From NCBI GenBank assembly GCA_035633255.1, contig DASQFD010000114.1:1-6362 (forward strand): a stretch of DNA of 6,362 nt, given 5' to 3'. Made by a program: the position numbers and the translations under genes. Source of the DNA: DASQFD01 sp035633255. GTDB lineage: Bacteria > Actinomycetota > Actinomycetes > Actinomycetales > Dermatophilaceae. The notes below the pieces were generated by a model, which saw nothing but the letters and a program-made list of their open reading frames with translations, did not search any database and was not told the DNA's origin. Position 1 is the first letter of the stretch. Every line of letters starts with the position of its first letter. Shown piece by piece: positions 1 to 6,235 of this stretch.

Positions 1-867
1 CTGGTTGTTGTTGGTGGCCGCGGTGAGCTGACGGGTGCGCCACGTGTCGCCGCCGTCGGTCGAATGGGCGAACAGCACCGGCTCGCTGCCGGCCGCCCCA
101 CGGAAGCCCACGTTGCACACGTAGACGTTGCCGAAGTACCGGCTCGACGCCGCGTTGTCCGCCCAGATCTGCTCCTTGTCGCTGAACAGCGCGTTGTTCT
201 GCCTGGTGACGAGGACGGGCGCCTTCCACGCGGCCTTGCGGCCGGCCGCCGCACCCACGACGTCATCCGTCCTCGAGACGGCGATGGCGGCGTCGCCCCG
301 GAACGCCTGCTCGTCCAACTTGGTCGCGATGTTGGCGTAGTACAGCCGTTGTCCGTTGCTCCACGAGAAGCGGCCGTCCCTGCCGGGTGCAGGACCGAAG
401 GCGAGCTCCGGGTCGCCGTTGGAGACCATGCCGTTCTCGTAGTACCACGGGAGGGTCCCGATCGGCCCGACCTCCGGGAGGCAGCCTGGAGAGGTGCCGG
501 GCGCCGGCCGGCACGAGGCGTTGCGTGCCGACCAGCCGGAGTAGGTGGGCTGGGACCACGTGTCGCCGCGGTCGAACGAGAACTGGACGCCGGAGACGCC
601 GACACCGGGAGTGAACGGGCACGTGCGCGGGTCCCCCGCGTTGCACTGCTCCATGTCGACGTTGTCGTTGGCTCCGGCGACGAGGACGTCTGGGCGCACG
701 GGGTTGACGGCCAGCCCCGGCTCGTTCGCCTTGTTGTGCGAGAAGTACCGGTCGTCGCTGCCGACGGTCACCTCGGTGTCGCCGGGCGCGGCGGCAGCGA
801 AAGCGGGTGCCACCAGGGCGATTCCGGTCAGTGCGGCGGTCACGACTGCACGTCGAACTCCGGTCAT
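1..867 (-). CDS. Secreted Asp-box (BNR/sialidase-like) beta-propeller protein, C-terminus off the left edge
   Basis: The reading frame stays open for 289 codons from an ATG at 867 and runs off the window, so the C-terminus is missing. The ATG is preceded by AGGAGG at 872-877, four bases away. The N-terminus is a Sec-type signal peptide: arginines at 5-6, a hydrophobic core at about 8-23, and Ala-rich cleavage options near residues 24-27. The mature part has two Asp-box motifs, SFDRGDTW at 97-104 and STDGGDTW at 269-276, which mark repeated blades of sialidase/BNR-type beta-propellers. Several Cys residues (75, 83 and later ones) suggest disulfides in an exported protein. Asp boxes are structural, so they do not prove sialidase activity; a glycan-binding or uncharacterised exoprotein is equally possible, and no sialidase active-site set can be judged from the visible part. 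The gene lies 96 bases downstream of the kinase gene on the same strand and may share its transcript or use its own promoter in that gap, where I see no convincing -35/-10 pair. Confidence 0.85.
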   Translation of the reverse strand, partial: MTGVRRAVVTAALTGIALVAPAFAAAAPGDTEVTVGSDDRYFSHNKANEPGLAVNPVRPDVLVAGANDNVDMEQCNAGDPRTCPFTPGVGVSGVQFSFDRGDTWSQPTYSGWSARNASCRPAPGTSPGCLPEVGPIGTLPWYYENGMVSNGDPELAFGPAPGRDGRFSWSNGQRLYYANIATKLDEQAFRGDAAIAVSRTDDVVGAAAGRKAAWKAPVLVTRQNNALFSDKEQIWADNAASSRYFGNVYVCNVGFRGAAGSEPVLFAHSTDGGDTWRTRQLTAATNNNQ

Positions 868-963
868 GGTGCCTCCTGTGAGCGATCCCCCACCACGGCC
901 CCTCTTGACGCGTGGCAGATCCGTCATCAAACTCCCCTGCCCGACCGTGGCAAGAGCGCCGGG

Positions 964-2469
964 TCAGAGCGTGGTGCTCCCGAGGACCTGCGAGCGGGCG
1001 ATCTTGAGGACCCCGTCCTCCTCGACGAGCCGGAAGGAGGTCCGCTCCCGGACCACGGTCCCGTCGTCGCGGTAGTAGGTGATCGTGGCGGTGACCGTGG
1101 ACGGCGACGCTCCCCTCACCTCGGTGGCCCTCACCCGGGACATCCCGCTCCAGAACCGGTCGTAGGCCGCGCGCCCCCCTGCGGTCTGGGCCTGGTAGGT
1201 GGTCGTCATCCGCGGCCACGCCCGCTCGGTGCCGCTGTGAAGCAGCGCGTAGTAGCTGGTGACCGCCGATGCCAGCTGGTCGCCGGTCGGCGGCCGGGAC
1301 GGCGGCGTGGTCACTTCCGAGGGCCCCGGGCCGGAGGTGGGGCCGGACCCCCCGGTCGAGGCCGACGCGCCGCCGGAGGGTGCGGCACCCTCGGGTGCGG
1401 GCACGGCTGGGACGGCGGGGGCCGTCGCGGACCGCTCCGCGGCCGAGGCGCCGGGGCCCGAGGACGCCGACGCCGACGCCGCTGGAGCCGGCGAGCCGGC
1501 ACCCTCCGGGCCGTCGCCCCGCCCGGGGCGCAGCAGCGTGGTCAACAGGACGGCGCCGAGGAGCACGCCGACGGCGAGCACGGCGACCCAGCCGCCGCGA
1601 CGGCGGGAGGCCGTGGGCGGAAGATGAGGCCGGGCGGGGACGGGGCTGGTGGGCGAGGCGGCCGCGACGCGTCCCAGCGCGGCCGCGGCCTGCTCCATCG
1701 ACGGTCGCTCGGCGGGGTCGGCAGCGAGCATGGACAGCAGGATCGGCGTCAGGGCACCGCTTGCCATCGGCGGCGCGAAGCCCCCCGACGCCACCCGGTG
1801 CAGCAGCGCCATCGGGTTCGGGTCCGTCCCGAAGGGCGGCTCCCCCTCGAGGGCCGTGTAGAGCGTCGCCCCCAGCGAGAACACGTCGGAGGCGAAGCCG
1901 GAGGCCTGCCCGCGGGCGACCTCCGGGGCGAGGTATGCCGGCGTGCCGGTGAGCATCCCCGTCGTGGTCAGCGTGGCGTCACCGAGGGCGTGCGCGATCC
2001 CGAAGTCGCTGATCACGGCGGTGCCATCGGGTCGGATGAGCACGTTCGCCGGCTTGACGTCCCGGTGCACGATCCCCAGCCGGTGTGCCGCCGAGAGGGC
2101 CGACGCCACCTCCGCACCCAGCCGGGCCACCTCCTCCACCGCGAGCGATGCGCCCAGTCGCACCACCTCGGACAGCGGCTGGGAGGGCACCAGCTGCAGG
2201 ACGAGGCAGGGCAGCCCCTCGTGCTCGATGACGTCCAGGACCTGCACGGCGTGCGGGTGGTGGAGCCGGGCGGTCAGACGCGCCTCGCGCATGGCGCGGC
2301 CCTCGGCCTGGTGCGCCTCCTCGGGGCTCAGCCCCGGCCGCGGGTGCAGCACCTTGAGGGCGACGGACCGGTGCAGCCGCTCGTCGCGGGCCTCCCAGAC
2401 CACGCCCATGCCGCCCGCCCCGAGCACCCGCACCGGGCGGTACCGCCCGGCAATCAGGACGTCGGGCAC
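964..2469 (-). CDS. Membrane-anchored Hanks-type Ser/Thr protein kinase with extracellular C-terminal domain
   Basis: This 501-residue protein phosphorylates Ser/Thr of unknown targets. All kinase hallmarks are present: Gly-rich loop GAGGMG (17-22), ATP-binding Lys39 in VALK, alpha-C Glu62, catalytic loop HRDVKPAN (135-142), metal-binding DFG (155-157), an activation loop rich in Thr (166-174) suited to autophosphorylation, and GTPAYLAPE (175-183). The kinase domain ends near 268. A juxtamembrane stretch ends in RRR (289-291), followed by a single transmembrane helix at about 294-313. A low-complexity Ser/Ala/Pro/Gly linker (about 315-400) leads to a roughly 100-residue outer domain (about 402-501) with Tyr/Trp residues and beta-strand-like segments; an NTF2/SnoaL-like fold is my inference. 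There are no PASTA repeats, so a PknB-type muropeptide sensor is unlikely. The start is GTG at 2469: the kinase begins nine residues in, no other start codon lies just upstream in frame, and a G-rich run at 2479-2487 may serve as ribosome binding site. The stop is TGA at 964-966. Confidence 0.95.
   Translation of the reverse strand: MPDVLIAGRYRPVRVLGAGGMGVVWEARDERLHRSVALKVLHPRPGLSPEEAHQAEGRAMREARLTARLHHPHAVQVLDVIEHEGLPCLVLQLVPSQPLSEVVRLGASLAVEEVARLGAEVASALSAAHRLGIVHRDVKPANVLIRPDGTAVISDFGIAHALGDATLTTTGMLTGTPAYLAPEVARGQASGFASDVFSLGATLYTALEGEPPFGTDPNPMALLHRVASGGFAPPMASGALTPILLSMLAADPAERPSMEQAAAALGRVAAASPTSPVPARPHLPPTASRRRGGWVAVLAVGVLLGAVLLTTLLRPGRGDGPEGAGSPAPAASASASSGPGASAAERSATAPAVPAVPAPEGAAPSGGASASTGGSGPTSGPGPSEVTTPPSRPPTGDQLASAVTSYYALLHSGTERAWPRMTTTYQAQTAGGRAAYDRFWSGMSRVRATEVRGASPSTVTATITYYRDDGTVVRERTSFRLVEEDGVLKIARSQVLGSTTL
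1932..1939 (+). repeat. GGTATGCC octamer, copy inside the kinase gene
   Basis: On the coding strand this octamer reads GGCATACC and falls in the conserved GTPAYLAPE motif, where Ala178-Tyr179 is written GCA TAC. GCA is an unusual alanine codon for this gene. This is the only one of the five octamer copies inside a gene. Confidence 0.7.
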
Positions 2470-2597
2470 CCGGCCGGCCCCCCCACCACGCTGGTCACCG
2501 TGCGAGGATGCCCTCGGATCGCCCCGCTCACACCCCCGGCGTCATCCCGGGCGCGTCCCGCCGGGTCACGCGGACTCGCGTGCCCCGGGCCGCCTCT

Positions 2598-2641
2598 GCG
2601 CCGCCGGAACGCCGCCTCAGCGCCGCCGGAACGCCGCCTCA
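2598..2641. repeat. 22-bp tandem repeat, two exact copies plus degenerate ends
   Basis: Two identical 22-base units occupy 2598-2619 and 2620-2641; each contains the core GCCGGAACGCCGCCTCA. The left flank CGCCTCTGCG (2591-2600) resembles the unit junction CGCCTCAGCG, and GCG at 2642-2644 starts a further copy. The period of 22 is close to two DNA helical turns. The repeat lies about 100 bases before hutH. It could be a replication-slippage product or paired binding sites for a regulator; nothing in the sequence decides between these. Confidence 0.85.
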
Positions 2642-2690
2642 GCGGAGACGCGGGCGGCTCGCGCCGGTGCCCGCGTCTGGGATGCGAGAC

Positions 2691-2698
2691 GGTATGCC
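2691..2698 (+). repeat. GGTATGCC octamer upstream of hutH
   Basis: An exact copy, extended to GGTATGCCG, lies 49 bases before the chosen hutH start codon. TATGCC could be misread as a -10 element, but the same octamer occurs within a gene and in both orientations elsewhere in the window, so a promoter reading is not favoured. Confidence 0.7.
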
Positions 2699-2746
2699 GT
2701 GGTGCCACCTGCCGCCGTCGGCCCCGGTCCCGCTTCCATGGGGGGC

Positions 2747-4300
2747 ATGACACCCGCCTCCGAGGTCGTGCTCGGCGCCGGGCCTCTCAGTGCCGCCGAC
2801 GTCGTGGCGGTCGCCCGGCACGACGCGCGGGTGGTGGTCGACGGGGCCGCCCTCGCCGAGGTGCGCCGCTCGCGCACGGTCGTGGAGGGGCACGCCGACG
2901 ACGCGGTCCCGCACTACGGCATCAGCACCGGCTTCGGCGCCCTCGCCACGCGGCACATCGCCCCCGAGGACCGGATCCGGCTCCAGCGCTCGCTGATCCG
3001 CAGCCACGCCGCCGGGTCCGGGCCGGAGGTCGAGCGCGAGGTGGTCCGCGCGCTGATGCTGCTGCGCGCCTCGACCATGGCGACCGGCCGCACCGGCGTG
3101 CGGGAGGGGACGCTGACGGCATACGTCGCCCTGTTGGACTCCGGCGTCACGCCGGTGGTGCGGGAGTACGGCTCGCTGGGCTGCTCCGGCGACCTCGCGC
3201 CGCTGGCGCACTGCGCGCTCGCCCTCATGGGCGAGGGGGAGGCGCGGGACCGCGACGGCCGGCTGGTGCCGGCGGCCGACGCGCTCGCCGCGGCCGGCCT
3301 CGTGGCGGTGGAGCTGCGCGAGAAGGAGGGCCTCGCGCTCGTCAACGGCACCGACGGCATGCTCGGCATGCTCGCCCTGGCGGTGACCGACCTCCGCGCG
3401 CTGGTGCGGACCGCCGACGTCGTCGCCACCATGAGCGTCGAGGGACTGCTCGGGACCGACGACGTGTATGCCGCCGACCTCCAGGCGCTGCGGCCGCACC
3501 CGGGGCAGGCGGCCAGTGCCGAGAACATGCGCCGCGTCCTGGCGGGCAGCCCGATCCGCGAGTCGCACCGGGACCCGGCGTCGTGCACCCGGGTGCAGGA
3601 CGCCTACTCGCTGCGGTGCGCGCCTCAGGTGGCCGGGGCGGTGCGGGACACCATCGACCACGCCGAGCGGGTGGCCGGGTGGGAGCTCGCGTCGGCGGTG
3701 GACAACCCGGTGGTCACGCCGGACGGGCGGGTGGAGTCCAACGGCAACTTCCACGGGGCGCCGTTGGCGTTCGTCCTGGACTTCCTCGCCATCGCCGCGG
3801 CCGACCTGGCCTCGATCTCCGAGCGGCGCACCGACCGGCTCCTCGACCGGGCGCGGAACTCCGGGCTGCCGGCGTTCCTCGCCGACGACGCGGGCGTGGA
3901 CTCGGGGCTGATGATCGCGCAGTACACCTCGGCCGCGATGGTCTCCGAGCTCAAGCGGCTGGCGGTCCCGGCGTCCGTGGACTCGATCCCGAGCAGCGCC
4001 ATGCAGGAGGACCACGTCTCGATGGGGTGGTCGGCCGCCCGCAAGCTGCGCCGGGCGGTCGACCTGCTGGGGCGGGTGCTGGCGGTCGAGGCGGTCACCG
4101 CGGCGCGGGGGCTGGAGCTGCGGACGCCGCTGGCGCCGGGCCCCGCGACCGCCGCGGCGGTGGCGGCCCTGCGCGGGGCGGGGGTCGGCGGGCCCGGGCC
4201 GGACCGGTGGCTCGCGCCGGACCTCGAGGCCGCGGCCCGGCTGGTCGCCGACGGCGGGGTGGTGGCCGCGGCCGAGACGGTGACGGGGCCGCTGCGGTGA
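2747..4300 (+). CDS. hutH: Histidine ammonia-lyase (HutH), MIO-dependent
   Basis: HutH performs the first step of histidine catabolism in the cytoplasm, releasing ammonia from L-histidine to give trans-urocanate. From ATG 2747 it has 517 residues, normal for the family. Catalytic landmarks are in order: Tyr57 in YGISTGFGAL, the prosthetic-group triad Cys146-Ser147-Gly148 in GSLGCSGDLAPLAH, NGT (200-202), the QDAYSLR segment with Gln284, Tyr287 and Arg290, SNGNFHG with Phe335, and QEDH (420-423). In this family the triad cyclises into the MIO electrophile. The common triad is Ala-Ser-Gly; as I recall, Cys-Ser-Gly is found in Streptomyces HutH, so activity is expected. An in-frame ATG at 2738 is the alternative start. 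I prefer 2747 because the N-terminus then lines up with Streptomyces HutH, but neither has a good ribosome binding site; a GGGGGG run at 2740-2745 is nearly adjacent to 2747. hutU follows after 59 bases. A 17-bp tandem duplication covers the stop codon. Confidence 0.95.
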   Translation: MTPASEVVLGAGPLSAADVVAVARHDARVVVDGAALAEVRRSRTVVEGHADDAVPHYGISTGFGALATRHIAPEDRIRLQRSLIRSHAAGSGPEVEREVVRALMLLRASTMATGRTGVREGTLTAYVALLDSGVTPVVREYGSLGCSGDLAPLAHCALALMGEGEARDRDGRLVPAADALAAAGLVAVELREKEGLALVNGTDGMLGMLALAVTDLRALVRTADVVATMSVEGLLGTDDVYAADLQALRPHPGQAASAENMRRVLAGSPIRESHRDPASCTRVQDAYSLRCAPQVAGAVRDTIDHAERVAGWELASAVDNPVVTPDGRVESNGNFHGAPLAFVLDFLAIAAADLASISERRTDRLLDRARNSGLPAFLADDAGVDSGLMIAQYTSAAMVSELKRLAVPASVDSIPSSAMQEDHVSMGWSAARKLRRAVDLLGRVLAVEAVTAARGLELRTPLAPGPATAAAVAALRGAGVGGPGPDRWLAPDLEAAARLVADGGVVAAAETVTGPLR

Positions 4301-4312
4301 CGGGGCCGCTGC
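4279..4312. repeat. 17-bp tandem duplication across the hutH stop codon
   Basis: The unit GGTGACGGGGCCGCTGC occurs exactly twice (4279-4295 and 4296-4312), followed by a third partial GGTGA (4313-4317). The first copy encodes the final residues VTGPLR together with the TGA at 4298-4300. Because 17 is not a multiple of three, the second copy repeats the same VTGPLR-stop in another frame, outside the gene. VTGPL is also how I recall Streptomyces HutH ending, so the first copy is the ancestral end and the second looks like a recent slippage duplication in the hutH-hutU gap. Confidence 0.9.
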
Positions 4313-4323
4313 GGTGAGCACCC

Positions 4324-4331
4324 GGCATACC
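4324..4331 (-). repeat. GGTATGCC octamer (as GGCATACC) in the hutH-hutU gap
   Basis: An exact copy on the minus strand lies in the 59-base spacer, seven bases after the tandem duplication ends and 28 bases before the hutU start codon. It does not overlap the hutU ribosome binding site at 4348-4354. Confidence 0.7.
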
Positions 4332-4359
4332 CCGAGGTGAGCGAACGAAGGAGGACGAC

Positions 4360-6027
4360 ATGGACGGAGCACGACCGGTGCGGGCACCCCGCGGCACGGC
4401 GCTGACGGCGCGGCAGTGGTCGACCGAAGCGCCGCTGCGGATGCTGATGAACAACCTCGACCCGGAGGTCGCCGAGCGGCCGGACGACCTCGTGGTCTAC
4501 GGCGGGACGGGGCGCGCGGCCCGGGACTGGCGGTCCTTCGACGCGATGGTGCGGACGCTGACGACCCTGGGCCCGGACGAGACGATGCTCGTCCAGTCGG
4601 GCAAGCCGGTGGGGGTCTTCCGCACCCACGAGTGGGCGCCGCGGGTGCTGATCGCGAACTCCAACCTCGTGCCCGACTGGGCGACCTGGCCGGAGTTCCG
4701 CCGGCTGGAGCACCTCGGGCTGACGATGTACGGCCAGATGACCGCGGGCTCGTGGATCTACATCGGCACCCAGGGCATCGTGCAGGGCACCTTCGAGACC
4801 TTCGCGGCGGTGGCGGACAAGCGCTTCGGCGGAACGCTCGCCGGCACGCTGACCCTGACCGCGGGCTGCGGCGGGATGGGCGGCGCGCAGCCGCTCGCCG
4901 TCACCCTGAACGGCGGCGCCTGCCTGATCGTGGACGTGGACCCCGCACGGCTGCACCGGCGGGTCGAGCACCGCTACCTCGACGAGGTGGCCGACTCCCT
5001 CGACGCGGCGGTCGAGCGGGCGGTGGAGGCCCGCACGGAGGGTCGCGCGCTCTCGGTCGGCGTGGTCGGCAACGCGGCCGAGGTGTTCCCCGAGCTGCTG
5101 CGCCGGGGCGTGCCGATCGACATCGTCACCGACCAGACGAGCGCGCACGACCCGCTGTCCTACCTGCCGCTCGGGATCGGCCTCGAGGAGTGGCACGACT
5201 ACGCCGAGCGCAAGCCGGAGGAGTTCACCGACCGGGCGCGGGAGTCGATGGCCCGGCACGTCGAGGCGATGGTGGGCTTCCTCGACGGCGGTGCCGAGGT
5301 CTTCGACTACGGCAACTCGATCCGCGACGAGGCGCGCCAGGGCGGGTTCGAGCGGGCGTTCGCGGTCCCCGGCTTCGTGCCGGCCTACATCCGGCCGCTC
5401 TTCTGCGAGGGCAGGGGCCCGTTCCGGTGGGTGGCGCTGTCCGGCGACCCGGCCGACATCGCCGAGACCGACGAGGTCGTCCTGGACCTCTTTCCCGACG
5501 ACGACCGGCTGCAGCGCTGGATGCGCGGGGCCCGGGAGCGGATCGCCTTCCAGGGGCTGCCGGCACGGATCTGCTGGCTCGGGTACGGCGAGCGGGACCG
5601 CGCCGGGGCGGCGTTCAACGACCTCGTCGCCTCGGGGCGGGTGACCGCGCCGATCGTGCTCGGCCGAGACCACCTCGACTGCGGGTCGGTGGCCAGCCCC
5701 TACCGGGAGACCGAGGCCATGGCCGACGGGTCGGACGCCATCGCCGACTGGCCGCTGCTCAACGCCATGCTCAACACCGCCTCCGGTGCCACCTGGGTCT
5801 CGATCCACCACGGCGGCGGCGTCGGGATCGGGCGGTCCATCCACGCTGGGCAGGTGACCGTCGCCGACGGCACGCCGCTCGCCGCGGAGAAGCTGGCGCG
5901 GGTGCTCACGAACGACCCCGGCAGCGGGGTGATGCGGCACGTCGACGCCGGCTACGAGCGCGCGGAGGAGGTGGCGGTCGAGCGCGGCGTCCGGGTGCCG
6001 ATGCGAGAAAGCCGTCGTGCCGGGTGA
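4360..6027 (+). CDS. hutU: Urocanate hydratase (urocanase, HutU)
   Basis: HutU performs the second step of histidine degradation, adding water to trans-urocanate to give 4-imidazolone-5-propionate, with tightly bound NAD+ acting as electrophile. The 555 residues match the usual family length. Landmarks: YGGTGRAARDW (47-57), QSGKPVGVF (79-87), the NAD-binding Rossmann glycine cluster GCGGMGGAQP (169-178), YGNSIRDEA (317-325), GLPARICWLGYGER with Cys405 (399-412; in my alignment the counterpart of active-site Cys410 of the Pseudomonas putida enzyme), GRDHLDCGSVASP (435-447), and a C-terminal HHGGGVGIG segment. The ATG at 4360 has a strong ribosome binding site, AAGGAGG at 4348-4354, five bases upstream. 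It follows hutH by 59 bases with no terminator visible, so the two are very likely one transcript. The next pathway genes are not seen in the 335 bases that follow. Nothing in the protein suggests inactivation. Confidence 0.97.
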   Translation: MDGARPVRAPRGTALTARQWSTEAPLRMLMNNLDPEVAERPDDLVVYGGTGRAARDWRSFDAMVRTLTTLGPDETMLVQSGKPVGVFRTHEWAPRVLIANSNLVPDWATWPEFRRLEHLGLTMYGQMTAGSWIYIGTQGIVQGTFETFAAVADKRFGGTLAGTLTLTAGCGGMGGAQPLAVTLNGGACLIVDVDPARLHRRVEHRYLDEVADSLDAAVERAVEARTEGRALSVGVVGNAAEVFPELLRRGVPIDIVTDQTSAHDPLSYLPLGIGLEEWHDYAERKPEEFTDRARESMARHVEAMVGFLDGGAEVFDYGNSIRDEARQGGFERAFAVPGFVPAYIRPLFCEGRGPFRWVALSGDPADIAETDEVVLDLFPDDDRLQRWMRGARERIAFQGLPARICWLGYGERDRAGAAFNDLVASGRVTAPIVLGRDHLDCGSVASPYRETEAMADGSDAIADWPLLNAMLNTASGATWVSIHHGGGVGIGRSIHAGQVTVADGTPLAAEKLARVLTNDPGSGVMRHVDAGYERAEEVAVERGVRVPMRESRRAG

Positions 6028-6033
6028 ATCCGG

Positions 6034-6049
6034 TGGGGTCATGGCCCCA
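6034..6049 (+). terminator. Weak hairpin just after hutU, possible terminator
   Basis: TGGGG (6034-6038) can pair with CCCCA (6045-6049) around a six-base loop, seven bases after the hutU stop. An alternative outer pairing is GGTGG (6032-6036) with CCACC (6056-6060). There is no T-run, and random GC-rich sequence forms such stems often, so this is only a candidate transcription end. Confidence 0.25.
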
Positions 6050-6070
6050 GCAGATCCACCCACAGCAGCC

Positions 6071-6125
6071 CGGCGAGGCGTGACCGGCGAGGCGTGACCG
6101 GCGAGGCGTGACCGGCGCGCGTGAC
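6071..6125. repeat. 14-bp tandem repeat, three exact copies and a degenerate fourth
   Basis: The unit CGGCGAGGCGTGAC is repeated exactly at 6071-6084, 6085-6098 and 6099-6112. A 13-base variant CGGCGCGCGTGAC follows at 6113-6125, and GGGCGAG (6126-6132) starts a fifth partial copy. The array lies 43 bases after the hutU stop. It behaves like a minisatellite and is likely to vary in copy number between strains; binding of a regulator to the GTGAC cores is a further possibility with no direct support. Confidence 0.9.
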
Positions 6126-6184
6126 GGGCGAGCCGGGGGACCCGGCCACCGGCGGACGGTGCCCACCACGACCCGGGCCGGGGC

Positions 6185-6235
6185 CGGCATACCGGCGCCG
6201 TGCGTGTTTACCCCGGAGAAGCGACGGGTATGCCG
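6185..6235. repeat. Inverted pair of GGTATGCC octamers
   Basis: CGGCATACC (6185-6193) and its exact complement GGTATGCCG (6227-6235) face each other across 33 bases, giving a 9-bp inverted repeat that contains two copies of the octamer. The left arm also sits in a small hairpin, GCCGG-CATA-CCGGC (6183-6196). The right arm abuts the lower-GC tail. It may be two sites of the dispersed octamer lying close together, or a binding site or element end; the sequence alone does not decide. Confidence 0.6.

Larger units (their letters stand above)
2470..2746. other. Divergent intergenic region between the kinase gene and hutH
   Basis: This 277-base gap must hold the promoters of the leftward kinase gene and the rightward hut genes. 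I see no -35/-10 pair good enough to call on either strand. It contains a 22-bp tandem repeat (2598-2641) and one GGTATGCC octamer (2691-2698). GTG codons in the hutH frame at 2699 and 2702 and an ATG at 2738 lie just before the chosen hutH start. None has a clear purine-rich ribosome binding site, so the hut transcript could be leaderless or have a weak one. No ORF here looks like a real gene. Confidence 0.6.

Noticed and set aside
1300..1530. Low-complexity GC-rich repeats inside the kinase gene as a separate repeat element
   Set aside because: They encode the Ser/Ala/Pro/Gly linker between the membrane helix and the outer domain, a normal feature of such kinases.
2691..2700. GGTATGCCGT as a -10 promoter box for hutH
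   Set aside because: The same octamer occurs inside the kinase gene and in both orientations elsewhere, and no matching -35 lies upstream.
64..4317. A 1417-codon plus-strand open frame
   Set aside because: It runs antisense to the Asp-box and kinase genes and through an alternative frame of hutH. Its Arg/Gly/Pro/Ala-rich translation has no recognisable domain; such frames are common in GC-rich DNA because stop codons are rare.
3625..6063. An 812-codon minus-strand open frame, and another at 2639-4387, antisense to hutU and hutH
   Set aside because: Both mirror real genes in the opposite frame; the translations are low-complexity His/Arg/Pro/Gly-rich and match no family.
4416..6083. A 555-codon plus-strand frame overlapping hutU almost completely
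   Set aside because: It is the neighbouring frame of hutU, without a ribosome binding site and with the Gly/Arg-rich signature of a shadow frame. Its equal length is coincidence.
6071..6132. A CRISPR array
   Set aside because: The 14-base units are directly adjacent with no spacers.
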